A model generated the notes under the pieces. The model was not told where the DNA came from. It searched no databases and saw only the letters and a program-made list of their open reading frames with translations. Shown in pieces: positions 51,096 through 61,000 of a stretch of DNA of 64,000 nucleotides. The translations under genes were made by a program, and so were the position numbers. The first letter of the stretch is position 1. Every line of letters starts with the position of its first letter. The stretch is from Thermoanaerobaculia bacterium (GTDB lineage Bacteria; Acidobacteriota; Thermoanaerobaculia; Multivoradales; J023). Location of the stretch: NCBI GenBank assembly GCA_030431255.1, contig JAUIJL010000003.1, positions 550,711 through 614,710 of the forward strand, given 5' to 3'.

Positions 51096-51243
51096 GCCTT
51101 TTTCTCAAGAAGTGCCTGGCACCGTGGAAACGGGAACCGACCGTGGCCTTTCTCAAGAAGTGCCTGGCACCGCCACAGTAGCCTTTCTCAAGAAGTGCCT
51201 GGCACCGCCACCGTGGCTTCTTCTCAAGAAGTGCCTGGCACCG
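51053..51243 (+). repeat. REP-like cluster, five units
   Basis: The unit contains TTCTCAAGAA followed by GTGCCTGGCACCG, which gives two small palindromes. Cores lie at about 51070-51083, 51111-51124, 51159-51172, 51194-51207 and 51230-51243; the first has acgcc in place of gtgcc. The first unit is the 3' end of the transglycosylase gene and the rest fill most of the 336-bp gap 51096-51431. From 51244 to 51431 nothing else is seen except a ribosome site (AAGGA) for the next gene. Confidence 0.9.
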
Positions 51244-51431
51244 AAGAGACGGCACCGCAAAACGCTGTGTCTGTCGGGATGACAGAGAATCTTGCCGACG
51301 GAGAATCCCGGATTTGCCGTAACGATCTGCCTCCTAACGCGTAGGTCTATGGGAGTCAGCTGCTCGCGTCGGCAGCCGTTCTGTGGTTCAATCACGACAG
51401 CTTCGTTGTCCGTAAATGCTCAAGGATTTTC

Positions 51432-52043
51432 ATGCAACCCACGAAAGCCCCGCAACCCGCCGCCACCGAGACCAAAACCCGACGGCCCAAGGGCTCGCTG
51501 CGAGCTTTCCTCGCGGCATGGGCCGATGATCCCCGCCGGGTCGGGGCGATCGCGCCGTCGTCGCCCAAGCTGGCGGCGGCCATGGCTTCGTTTGTCGAAA
51601 GCTCTAATCAAGTGGTGGTTGAGCTGGGCGCCGGCACCGGCCCAGTGACCCGGGCTCTGCTCGACGAAGGCATCGACCCCGAGCGGTTGGTCGCCATCGA
51701 GCACAGCCCCCGTCTTGCCCAAAAATTACACGAGCAATTCCCAAACGTGAAAGTGATCCAGGGCGACGCCGGAGAAATGCGCCGCTATCTGGGGGATCAT
51801 GTGGGACGGGTAGGCGCCGTGGTCTCGAGTCTGCCCTTGCGCAGCCTGCCACCCCAAACCGTGGCCAAGATCGTCAACGAAATCGAGCACGTGCTCGCGC
51901 CCGACGGAGTGGTGATCCAATTCACCTACGATCCGAGAGTCGGACGACGCTTTGACGAAGCCTTTGAGCGAATCGGCCAGCGTTGGGTTTGGAACAACCT
52001 GCCACCCGCCCGGGTCGACGTCTTTCGGCGGCGCACCGCTTAG
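51432..52043 (+). CDS. SAM-dependent methyltransferase, PmtA-like
   Basis: 203 residues, ATG with AAGGA 6 nt upstream. The N-terminus (RAFLAAWADDPRRVGAIAPS) is typical of phospholipid N-methyltransferase (PmtA) and related KsgA-like class I enzymes. Motif I VVELGAGTGPVTRALLDEGI binds SAM, and VIQGDAGEM and VVSSLPLRSLPP supply motifs II and IV. IQFTYDPRVGRR is also family-like. It probably methylates phosphatidylethanolamine at the membrane, though other lipid or small-molecule substrates are possible. It is convergent with recD, with only 7 bp between the stops. Confidence 0.85.
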   Translation: MQPTKAPQPAATETKTRRPKGSLRAFLAAWADDPRRVGAIAPSSPKLAAAMASFVESSNQVVVELGAGTGPVTRALLDEGIDPERLVAIEHSPRLAQKLHEQFPNVKVIQGDAGEMRRYLGDHVGRVGAVVSSLPLRSLPPQTVAKIVNEIEHVLAPDGVVIQFTYDPRVGRRFDEAFERIGQRWVWNNLPPARVDVFRRRTA

Positions 52044-52050
52044 ACGGGTC

Positions 52051-54021
52051 TCACACCTGCTCTAGGGCGTCCACCAATCCGGAGGATCGCCGGCTGGTTT
52101 TGCGAATCGCTGATTCGAGGATGGAGGCCGGTGCCACGAGATCGACCCGCTTCCGCGCTCGGGTGACGCCGGTGTAGAGCAGCTCTCGGCTCAGAAGATC
52201 TCCCATCTCTTTGGCGGGCAAGACCAAGAGCACGCGATCGAATTCCGAGCCTTGGCTTTTGTGCACGGTCATGGACCAGGCGGTGGAGAAGGGCGGCAGC
52301 TTGGCCAGTGGGAGGCGGCGCAGCGCTTGGTTTGACGGGCCGGAGCTCGACGGGCCGGCTTCGAGGTTGAGACGACTGTCTTGCTCTTCGGGGAAGAAGG
52401 CCCAGAGACCCCCTTCATGTTGCCAGATCATGCCCAGATCCCCGTTGAACAGCCGGGTGGAGTAGTCGTTGCTTTCGATCAACACGGGTTGTCCCGAATA
52501 GAACCGATCCAGGGTGTTGAATCCCGAGCTTTCCAGGTAGCTCTCCACCAAGCGATTCAGGCGTTGGGTGCCCCAAGGGCCGACCCGGGTGGCGGCGAGT
52601 ATTCGAAAGGTGGCTAGCCGGTGGAGGGCTTCTTCGGGGCCCTCGGCGGACATGCAAGCGTGCAGCGGATCCTCGAGCTCGCTGAGGACTCGGCCCGCCC
52701 GGCTCTTGTCGGGCAGCCCGTGGAGGTGGACGTCGTCAAATGCGGGGTCTTCGAGGGTGTGCAGCGCGGCCCGCTCATCACCGGTGCGGATCGCCGTGGC
52801 CAGGGCGCCGATGCCCGGACGGCTCCGGAAGCGGTAGCTGACCTGGAGCTCCACGGCGGCGCCCGCCAGTGGCCTTTTCGATGGCCGTTCAGAAGACCCA
52901 TCGATAGATTCCGAGGTCTGGGGCCGTCCCTGCCAACCGGATAGGCGCTGAAAGGTGGCGGCCACGGCGACGGGCAGCTCCGGCTTGGGGCCCCGACCCA
53001 AGCCGGCGGCGGTGGTCAGATCGCCGAAGACGAAACCGGTGTCGACGCTGGCCAGCTGGTCGCGATCGCCCAGCAGGATGAGGCGTCCGTGGGGCGGCAA
53101 CGCCACCAGCAGGGAGACCATCATCAACAAATCCACCATCGAGGCCTCATCAACCACCAGGACATCCACGGAGAGGGGCAGATCCCGACCGAATCGGAAT
53201 CGATCCGTGCGGGGGGAATAGCCGAGCAGGCGATGGAGGGTCGAGGCTTTGCGCGGGATGCGTCCGCGGGTCTCGGGATCCACCGGCAAGTGGGTGAGCT
53301 GGTCGGCGATTGATTCCTCCAGCCGCGTTGCGGCTTTGCCGGTGGGGGCGGCCAGGGCAATGCGGGCCTCTGGATCGAGCTCGGCGAGCAAGGCGAGAAT
53401 GCGGGTGACGGTGGTGGTCTTACCTGTGCCCGGTCCGCCGCTGATCAAGGCGAAGGAGCTGCTCAGGGCGACGCACGCCGCGGCCGCCTGCCAATCGATG
53501 TCCGGCCCTTGGGAGGCGTCGGGAAAGAGACGTCGAAAAAGCGGAGTTACCCGCTCCAGCTCCGGATCCGGGTGGGTATCCTCGGCGAGCCGGTTTTTGA
53601 GGTCGCCCGCCAGGGTTTGTTCCGCCTGCCAATAGCGCCAAAGGTAAATCCGATCGCGGTGGTCGAGCACCAGGGGTCGGGGTATGGACTCCAGTGACGG
53701 CGAGACCGCCACCAAGTCGCTACGTTCCAGCACGCTGCGCCAGGCGTCGCGGCTGGGCAATCGTCCCGCCGGACTGTTGAGATCCTTCTTCTGGTCGGAG
53801 TGGGTGGCTAATTTGATGCTTTGGCCCGCCCAACGGTCGAGATGCAAACAGGAGTGCCCTCGGCTACGAAGCTTGGAGACCAAGCCGGCGGTGGTGGCCA
53901 GGAGGTCACCTTCGTTGGGCTGCTTCGCCAGTCGTCCTATAAGCGCGGCGAAACGCAGGTCCAGGGGAGATAAGGACTCGGCCTCGGCGATCAGGGGTAG
54001 GAGCGGGACACGGGAGCTCAA
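52051..54021 (-). CDS. recD: Exodeoxyribonuclease V subunit alpha
   Basis: 656 residues (E. coli RecD has 608). It starts at TTG 54021, overlapping the recB stop (TTGA), with a perfect AAGGAGG 7 nt upstream. The SF1 helicase motifs are complete: Walker A ISGGPGTGKTTTVTRILALL (~195), LAAPTGKAATRL (Ia), VVDEASMVDLLMM (Walker B), LLGDRDQLASVDTG (III), and SMTVHKSQGSEFDRVLLVLP (V) with TGVTRARKRVDLV (VI). It is the 5'-3' motor of RecBCD, which resects double-strand ends until Chi. It is last in recC-recB-recD. Confidence 0.95.
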   Translation of the reverse strand: MSSRVPLLPLIAEAESLSPLDLRFAALIGRLAKQPNEGDLLATTAGLVSKLRSRGHSCLHLDRWAGQSIKLATHSDQKKDLNSPAGRLPSRDAWRSVLERSDLVAVSPSLESIPRPLVLDHRDRIYLWRYWQAEQTLAGDLKNRLAEDTHPDPELERVTPLFRRLFPDASQGPDIDWQAAAACVALSSSFALISGGPGTGKTTTVTRILALLAELDPEARIALAAPTGKAATRLEESIADQLTHLPVDPETRGRIPRKASTLHRLLGYSPRTDRFRFGRDLPLSVDVLVVDEASMVDLLMMVSLLVALPPHGRLILLGDRDQLASVDTGFVFGDLTTAAGLGRGPKPELPVAVAATFQRLSGWQGRPQTSESIDGSSERPSKRPLAGAAVELQVSYRFRSRPGIGALATAIRTGDERAALHTLEDPAFDDVHLHGLPDKSRAGRVLSELEDPLHACMSAEGPEEALHRLATFRILAATRVGPWGTQRLNRLVESYLESSGFNTLDRFYSGQPVLIESNDYSTRLFNGDLGMIWQHEGGLWAFFPEEQDSRLNLEAGPSSSGPSNQALRRLPLAKLPPFSTAWSMTVHKSQGSEFDRVLLVLPAKEMGDLLSRELLYTGVTRARKRVDLVAPASILESAIRKTSRRSSGLVDALEQV

Positions 54022-57000
54022 TGCCGAACCTCCTTACCGGAGAGATGGCGGGCCAGGGCGTGAATGAGCGCTTTGGCAGGGCGATCGGCAAAGACACCCC
54101 AATGGTGATCACCTTCCTGGGGTGGGTAAAGGGGCGAGCCAGAGGCCGAGGCCCTTTGAGGCTCCGGGGGACTCTTGAGGGTCGCTTTCGTCGGCTGGGC
54201 TTCGAAGTGTGGTGCTTCGGCCACCATGGGTGGGCCGAACAGGCTCATCTGCCCTTTGACGGGAGGGGTCGTTGGAGCCGGATCGGCGGCCGCTTCGTTG
54301 GGAGCATCGAGGGTTGACGGGTCGACATCGAGCTCTGGGGGCTCGTAAACCATGACGTCCATGGCCGGCAGATCTTCATGGCGTACCGTCTCCTCGGTGG
54401 ATTGGCCGCCGGCCGCGCGCAGGAAGATGTAGAACACGCCTCCGAAATCGCGCTCATAGCTCCAATCCGGAATCCGAGACTGGAGATAGCGATGGGCGGC
54501 GACGGTGTAGAGGTGGTACTGCAGCAGGTAATGATGCTCGATCATGACCCGCATCATGGCGTCATGACCGTAGTCCTCGGCTCGATCTCCCAGATGATTC
54601 GATTTCCAATCGACGATGTACCATTTGCCGCCGTGCTCGAAGAGCAGGTCGACGAATCCGGTGAGAAACCCCTCCAGCCGTGAGCGCCCGAGGTGCTCCA
54701 GGCGGCGGCAATAGTCGTCTACCCAAGGGCCTTGGGCGTGGGCCCGAAAAAGATCGGAGAGCTCCACTGGCGAAAGGTCGGCGAGCGGGGTGTAGAACTG
54801 CCATTCCACCAATCGTTGGGATCGACCCACCGAAGCTAGCTTGAAGCCTTGGCCCGGCAGGGGCTGGGTCATCACCCGATCGATCATCTGGTCGACGGCG
54901 GCGATCGGGTCGTAACCGTCGGGGGCGGAGGGATGCGCCTCTCCACGATCCAGCCGGAATCGCTGCAGCACACCGACGACTTTCTCCTTGGCAGATGCTT
55001 GGCGATGCTGCGGGAAGTCGATTTGCTCGAGGATCTGGTGCAGGCAATCGCCCGCCCGTGGACCACGGGCAAAGGCAAAAAGCTGCTCAGGCCGAGCAGA
55101 TACGGGGCGTCGCCCGACATCTGGAAGGTCCGGGTCACCGTGATCCGGCGATTCCCGCTCGCCGTCGCGCACCAAGCTCGAAAAGCTGGAAATTCGCCAT
55201 GGCACGGCCCGCGGCCATGCTGCCGCCGGGAAGCTCAGCGCCTGGAGCTCGGACCTACCTTCGGATGGGGCGGCTCGACGGCTCGATTCCGCCTGATCCT
55301 CCAGGATTTGTAGTCCCATGGTGTCGTTGCATTGGGCGACCAGGGCTTTGAGATCCGCCAGCCACTCGGAGCGGCGAGTCCTCAGAGCCTCGACCTCGTG
55401 AGCCACCCGGCGGGCGACTTGGTGGGCGTCTCCCCCCTGCTCTTCGACCACCGGCGCCGGCAGACCCGCTTGGTGTCGATGGAGGAGGTAGGCGAGGGCC
55501 GATAAGCCGGAGGCTCCGCCCCGGCCGAAGTCGCCCCAAACTACGACACAACGGCGTTTGGCCCGCGTCAAAGCCACGTAGGTCAACCGGAGGTCCTCCG
55601 CCAGACGCTCCGCTTCGGCCAGGGCGAGGTGGGTGTCCAGCTCGTCCGATCCACAGTCGTAGACCACTTGGTCAGGGCTCAGATGGGCGGAAACGGGCGC
55701 CCTGTCCACCGCCTGGCTCTGCCACAGAAATGGGCAGAACACCACCTCGTATTCCAAACCTTTGCTCTTGTGTACCGTCACCAAGCTCACCGCCATGGAA
55801 TCGCTTTCCAGGCGTAGCTCCGCGGCGTCTCGATCGTGCTCTTGGACCTCGGCTTCGGCCCGGGCCCAGGCGATGAGGGCGGACGCTCCAAATCCCCGAT
55901 CGTGGATGGCTTGATGCAAAAGCTCCACAGCGTGTTGGAGATTGGTCAATCGACGCTCGCCGCCGTCGATGGACAGCAGGCGGTGGGGCACGTCCTGCTC
56001 GTCGAGCAGCAGGCTCATCATGGCGATGAATCCCCGCCGGAGCCAGACCTCTCGATAGCCGTCGAAGCGATCCACCAAACGCTGGAAGGCTCCGTCGTCT
56101 CGTTGCAATTTGTGAATGGCCGCGGCGTCGTCTCCCCAGGCCAGGGTGGCGCAGGCGGCTCGCAATCGATCGCCACGGGCGGGATCGAGCACCGCCTCCA
56201 ACAGTCTCAGCAGATCTTCCATTTCCTCGGATTGGAAGATGTCACCGGAACGCCCGACCACCGACGGCACACCGACCCGTCGCAAGCTCTCCTGGAGTCC
56301 GATGGCTTGGGCGTTGGTGCGAACGAGAACGGCGATGTCTCCGGGGCGAAGCTCCCGGCCTGTCTGGCCGTCCCCCTCGGTCAAGCGCAGCCCAGAGCCG
56401 AGCAGACGGACGATTTCTTGGGCGACGTGGGTCTGGATGGTGGCTTCGGCGCGAGCTCGGCTGCTTTCCTCCGGCAGCCACATCCATTGGAACGCCTTGC
56501 CGTGATCTCCCTCGAGATCCCTTCCCGCCACCGGCTGCGCTGGGCTCACGGGTCGAAAGGGAATTTCGTCGAAAACGAAGGGATTGGGCGCATGGCTGAA
56601 CAGGCTGTTGACCGCCGCCACGAGCCGGCCGCCGCTACGCCAATTCTGACCGAGGGTGTAGGCATGGGTCGCGTCCCGACGGGCGAGAAGATAAGCGAAG
56701 ATGTCGGCGCCGCGGAATCCGTAAATGGATTGTTTGGGATCGCCCACCAAGACCAAGGGGCAGTGCCGGAAGAGGCCTTTGAAGATCTCGTATTGGATCA
56801 GGTCCGTGTCTTGGAATTCGTCGATCAGCGCGGCTCGGTAGCGATGGGCCACCGCACGCCGCAATCGGGGGCCGTGGCGCGGATCATGGAGGGCTTCATG
56901 CAGGCGGTGCAGGAGGTCGTCGAAGGCCAAACAAGCATTGCGCTCTTTGTGGTCTCTGAATCGTTGGTGCAGCCGTTCCAAGAAAGCGCATCGCAAGGCG

Positions 57001-58046
57001 TGCTCGAGAGTCGTGAGTGCATCGAAGAATGGGTCGATCTCTGCTAGGCCCGGCAACCGTTCCAAGTCCCTCTCTTTGCCGGGAGGAAGCGCCGAAGCGA
57101 GGGACGCGGGGCGTAGCAGCTTCAAGGCCCAGAGCCCGTCTCCGAATCCGGCAGTTTCGGTCTCAGGACTTTGCTCGAGATCTTGGCCCAGGCCTTGATC
57201 GAGGAAGCTCTGAGCAGCTACCAGAACCTCCTTGAGCCGCTCCGGGCTCGACAGCTCGGAGCGATCTCGGAGCTTCAACCGGGAGAGCGCCAGCCGCAAC
57301 CGAGCTCGGTCGAAGCGGTCGGAGAGCGTTTGGTAGGCCCCTTCGACTTCGGCCAAAGCGACCTGGGGCGTCAGAGGTGAGGGCAAAATCACGGTGCGAG
57401 GGTGTCGCTGCCAATGCCGGTAGTCCGCTATAAAGCTTTGGGGTCCCAGATCTTGCTCGGAGACCCACAGCCCGACGAAGGGATGGCTCAAGTCTTGGCG
57501 AGCGAGCAAGCGGCGCCAAACGTCCCGGGCGATCTCCGCCAGAAGGCCATCGTCGTTGTCGAGAAATTCCAGCTCGAAGGGCAGACCGCTTTCGAACGCG
57601 CTCTCCTCCAACACCCGCTTGCAGAACCCATGGATGGTGGCAATGGTCAGCTCGTCGAAGTCGAGCAAGGCACGGCGCAGGGCTTCGACCCCTTCGGCGC
57701 CGCCATATTGCTGTTGGAGCGCCAGGAGAAAAGGATCTTCTGCTTGCTCACTTCCGGCGAAGAGCTGGTAGGCCTCCCGGAGGGCGGAGCGAATACGCCC
57801 TCCGAGCTCCTCGGTCGCCGCGTTGGTGAAGGTCACCACCAGGATCTGGCTGACCGGCAGCTCTTTCTCCAGGATCAGTCGCAGCACGATGCCCGTGAGG
57901 GTGTAGGTTTTGCCGGTGCCGGCGCTCGCTTCGATCAGCGTGGTGCCGGGTGGTATTGGGGTATCGATCAGGTCTAGGACTTGATCTGCCGGAGTGAGGG
58001 AACCGCCGTCCTCGGAGGCGGCGGAGCTGGGGTATTCCGTGCTCAT
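54018..58046 (-). CDS. recB: Exodeoxyribonuclease V subunit beta
   Basis: 1342 residues from ATG 58046, overlapping the recC stop (ATGA). Longer starts are rejected for that reason. UvrD-type helicase motifs include IEASAGTGKTYTLTGIVLRL (Walker A), LIDEFQDTDLIQYEIF, LVGDPKQSIYGFRGADIFAY and VSLVTVHKSKGLEYEVVF. The nuclease domain has VDLLFEHGGKWYIVDWKSN with both Asp and the Lys. It is the 3'-5' motor and sole nuclease of RecBCD. After the nuclease comes an unusual tail of more than 100 residues (~1225-1342), Pro/Ala-rich and with GQMSLFGPP at about 1265-1273, a match to the beta-clamp-binding pattern. Confidence 0.96.
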   Translation of the reverse strand: MSTEYPSSAASEDGGSLTPADQVLDLIDTPIPPGTTLIEASAGTGKTYTLTGIVLRLILEKELPVSQILVVTFTNAATEELGGRIRSALREAYQLFAGSEQAEDPFLLALQQQYGGAEGVEALRRALLDFDELTIATIHGFCKRVLEESAFESGLPFELEFLDNDDGLLAEIARDVWRRLLARQDLSHPFVGLWVSEQDLGPQSFIADYRHWQRHPRTVILPSPLTPQVALAEVEGAYQTLSDRFDRARLRLALSRLKLRDRSELSSPERLKEVLVAAQSFLDQGLGQDLEQSPETETAGFGDGLWALKLLRPASLASALPPGKERDLERLPGLAEIDPFFDALTTLEHALRCAFLERLHQRFRDHKERNACLAFDDLLHRLHEALHDPRHGPRLRRAVAHRYRAALIDEFQDTDLIQYEIFKGLFRHCPLVLVGDPKQSIYGFRGADIFAYLLARRDATHAYTLGQNWRSGGRLVAAVNSLFSHAPNPFVFDEIPFRPVSPAQPVAGRDLEGDHGKAFQWMWLPEESSRARAEATIQTHVAQEIVRLLGSGLRLTEGDGQTGRELRPGDIAVLVRTNAQAIGLQESLRRVGVPSVVGRSGDIFQSEEMEDLLRLLEAVLDPARGDRLRAACATLAWGDDAAAIHKLQRDDGAFQRLVDRFDGYREVWLRRGFIAMMSLLLDEQDVPHRLLSIDGGERRLTNLQHAVELLHQAIHDRGFGASALIAWARAEAEVQEHDRDAAELRLESDSMAVSLVTVHKSKGLEYEVVFCPFLWQSQAVDRAPVSAHLSPDQVVYDCGSDELDTHLALAEAERLAEDLRLTYVALTRAKRRCVVVWGDFGRGGASGLSALAYLLHRHQAGLPAPVVEEQGGDAHQVARRVAHEVEALRTRRSEWLADLKALVAQCNDTMGLQILEDQAESSRRAAPSEGRSELQALSFPAAAWPRAVPWRISSFSSLVRDGERESPDHGDPDLPDVGRRPVSARPEQLFAFARGPRAGDCLHQILEQIDFPQHRQASAKEKVVGVLQRFRLDRGEAHPSAPDGYDPIAAVDQMIDRVMTQPLPGQGFKLASVGRSQRLVEWQFYTPLADLSPVELSDLFRAHAQGPWVDDYCRRLEHLGRSRLEGFLTGFVDLLFEHGGKWYIVDWKSNHLGDRAEDYGHDAMMRVMIEHHYLLQYHLYTVAAHRYLQSRIPDWSYERDFGGVFYIFLRAAGGQSTEETVRHEDLPAMDVMVYEPPELDVDPSTLDAPNEAAADPAPTTPPVKGQMSLFGPPMVAEAPHFEAQPTKATLKSPPEPQRASASGSPLYPPQEGDHHWGVFADRPAKALIHALARHLSGKEVRH

Positions 58047-61000
58047 CGTGGCACTTCCCGGATGGCGGCGAGGATCGGCAGCCAGACTTTCTTCGCCCAA
58101 TGGGAAAAATCGGGATCGTCGATGGGGTCGACGCCACGGAAGGCGAGCCGGACGTATGGATCCTCGGAGACGGATTGTATTTGGGGCTTACCGGCGGGTC
58201 CTCCTCGTCCTTCGAAGGCGGTGCGGGCTTTGTCCTCGGGGCTCAAACGCGCGGGGTTTCTCGGGTCGGCGAGCTTCAGGCTCTGCTCGGCGAAAGCATG
58301 GGAGGGCTCGGGGAAAAAGGGCAGGGCGCGGCCGAGCCCTCTGCGGTAGCCGTGCAGGATCTCCTCGAGACGGGTATCCACGTCGATCGGCGGCTCCAAG
58401 CGCAGGGTCTGGCCTTCGCCGATGAGCAACGCGGAGGGGACTGAAAGCCCCCGTGAGCTCGCATGGCGACACACCACCAGGAGCTCGATCCAGGCATCGA
58501 GCAGATCTTGTGGGCGGATCTCACCGCAGCGCAGGGATTGGATCTGGTGGAATTGCCCCGCCTCATCTTGAGTCCCGTGAAGGATCGCGCCGGTCAGACG
58601 GAATCCCAGCTCGTCATCGGGGATGTGCAGATCGATGGCCAAGGGCGGTGCCGATCGAAAGGGGGGTAGCGCGTCCAAGAAGGCTTCCACCCGTCGACTC
58701 TGGCGAAGCATTTGATGGCGGCCGACCCCTTGGGCGGGAAGACGTCCTTGGGCACGCAGCATCCCCATTTCGAGAGCTTCCACCGCGGCCAAGGGCATGT
58801 CGTCCAATCCGTGATCCGAGCCCTGGGTTTCCTCCGGCCTATTCCCGAGACTTCCGTCGTCATCGGCGAGGAGTCGGCGACCCAGGCGGCGGGCCAACAT
58901 CCATTGACGGATTTCAAAGGCTTCGAGACCGTCGATGAGGAACGGCTCACTCTCCGACTCGGCCTCGTCTTCATCGGGCAGCCTGACCCCGAGGCTCCTT
59001 TGGCTGAAGTGACGACAGGGAAGGCGCCAGAAACGGCACAGCTCGTCGATGCGGACTTCGAGCTCCACGGGGCCGTGGCTTTCGAGCAGGGCGTCCTCTA
59101 GGCCGGGCAGCTCTTCGTCGGCGAATCGGGGCACGCCATGACGGTGCGCCGTTAAAGCTTGTGCCGCGCGGGCGTCTTCTTGGGAGTAACTGCGCAATCG
59201 ATCGTCGGGCCCCGAAGAAACCCTGGCCGACTCGGGCTCAGGGGGCGGAAGCTCGACGTCATTTTGGAGATCATCGGTCTGGAAATAGGCCGGGCTCCAC
59301 GGCTGCAAGCGATGCTCCACCCAGAGCAGGTCACGGGCGGCCCGGTCGGAGCCGTCGGCGGGGAAAAACGTGCGATCGATCTGATCCATCAGCTCGGCCA
59401 GAACCACTGACGGCTCCCGCTGGGAGCTGTCCTTCTGGGATCGACCCACGAAGCTGAGGATCCATCGATCCTGCGCCGCGAGGAGCGTTTCCAGGAAGAG
59501 ATAACGATCATCATCGCGCAGGGAACGATCCCCGGCTTTCGGAGATGCCGCGATCAGATCAAAGGTGCGTCGCACGTCCTGTCGTGGGAAGGCACCGTCG
59601 TTCAAACCCGCGATGCAAACCACCCGAAAAGGGATCGTGCGCATGGGTTTGAGGGCGCAGAACGTGACGCGGCCGTCGATGAATCCACTGCCGAAGCCGG
59701 AGGCATGGAGAACGGAAGCCAAATGGTCTCGGACCACCCGGGGCGAGATGGCCTCATTCAGCCCTAGACTCGCCTGCAGCCCGGCCAGCTTGTTGATCTC
59801 GTCTCGGATCCACTGCAAACCTCGCTCTTCAGCTTCGGATTCAGCGGCGAAGAGCTCGTCCACCGCCGTCAGGGTGACGTCGACCCAATCGTCGAGAGGC
59901 CGTTCCCGGCCCAGGACGCGCAAGGCGTGGAAGAGCCGTTCCACGTAGGTGGCGAATCGGCCGACCGCATCCGCGACCCCGGCGGTATCGCCGGCGAATG
60001 GAGCAATGCCAGCCGGCAGAGTCTCTTCGAGCCGTGGGCCGGAGCCCACGGCGTAACCCATCAACAAGCGATCCAGTCCGGCTCGCCAGGTATTAGCGTC
60101 CCACGCCGGCAGCTCGAATTCCGTCTGCTTTTGTCGGCCGTCCATGGCCCAGCGGATTCTCACGTCCTCCACCAAGCGGCGCAGGGTGGGCAGCTCGTCC
60201 ACCGCCAGCTCGAATCGGCGGCGGATGGCTGGGGTGTCGAGCAAATCGAAGACCTGGCGCACAGTGAGGCGGCTGCCGACCAAATCCAGGATGTCGAGGA
60301 AGATCTCCGAGGGCGGTTGCTCCCGCCCGGCGCGGCGGTCGGCGATGGAGAAGGGAAGCCTGGGGGTGGCGTCATGGTCGACCCCAAACACCGCTTGGAT
60401 GTAGGGCCCGTATAGCTCGATGTCGGGCACCTGCACCAGAATATCTCCGGGACGCAGGTCGGGATCGCGGGCCATGGCGTCGAGCAGGCGGTCCCGCAGC
60501 ACTTCCATTTCCCGCAGCGGTGAATGGCAAGCGTGGATCTCGATGGAGCGGTCCGCTGGATCGAGGGGCAGGCGCGGGTCGACCTCGTCCGACCCAGGGG
60601 AGCCGCGGTCGATCAAATGAAGAATGTCGTGTTGCAGCACGTGCAAGGCCGTGTCGTCGCCGGGATCTTCGAATTCGACGTCTTGCCAGGCACCGCCGGT
60701 TTCGTCGGCTTGTTGCAGAAGATTGAAGAAGTCACGTCCTTGTCGGCCGAGGGCCGCCAGTAGAGCATGGCCTTGCTCGAAGTGACGTTCCTCCAACAGC
60801 TGATCGGGCCGGAGCTTCATCCTGCGAGCCAGCCGAGCGGTTTCGCGATCGGACCGAAGATCGCCCCAATAGTGATAGGTGGGGCTGACGAAATAGACCG
60901 CGACCGGCAGATGCCGTGCAAGGGCCGCCAAGAGCTCGATGAAAATCGGCGGTAGGCTGGAAATTCCGACCACGGAGACCCTCGAGGGCAGGCCTCGGGG

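Noticed and set aside
51053..51243. Regularly spaced repeats resembling a CRISPR array
   Set aside because: Spacers are only about 5-20 bp, of uneven length and related to each other, the repeat recurs inside genes elsewhere, and no cas gene is present. A REP-like family explains it better.
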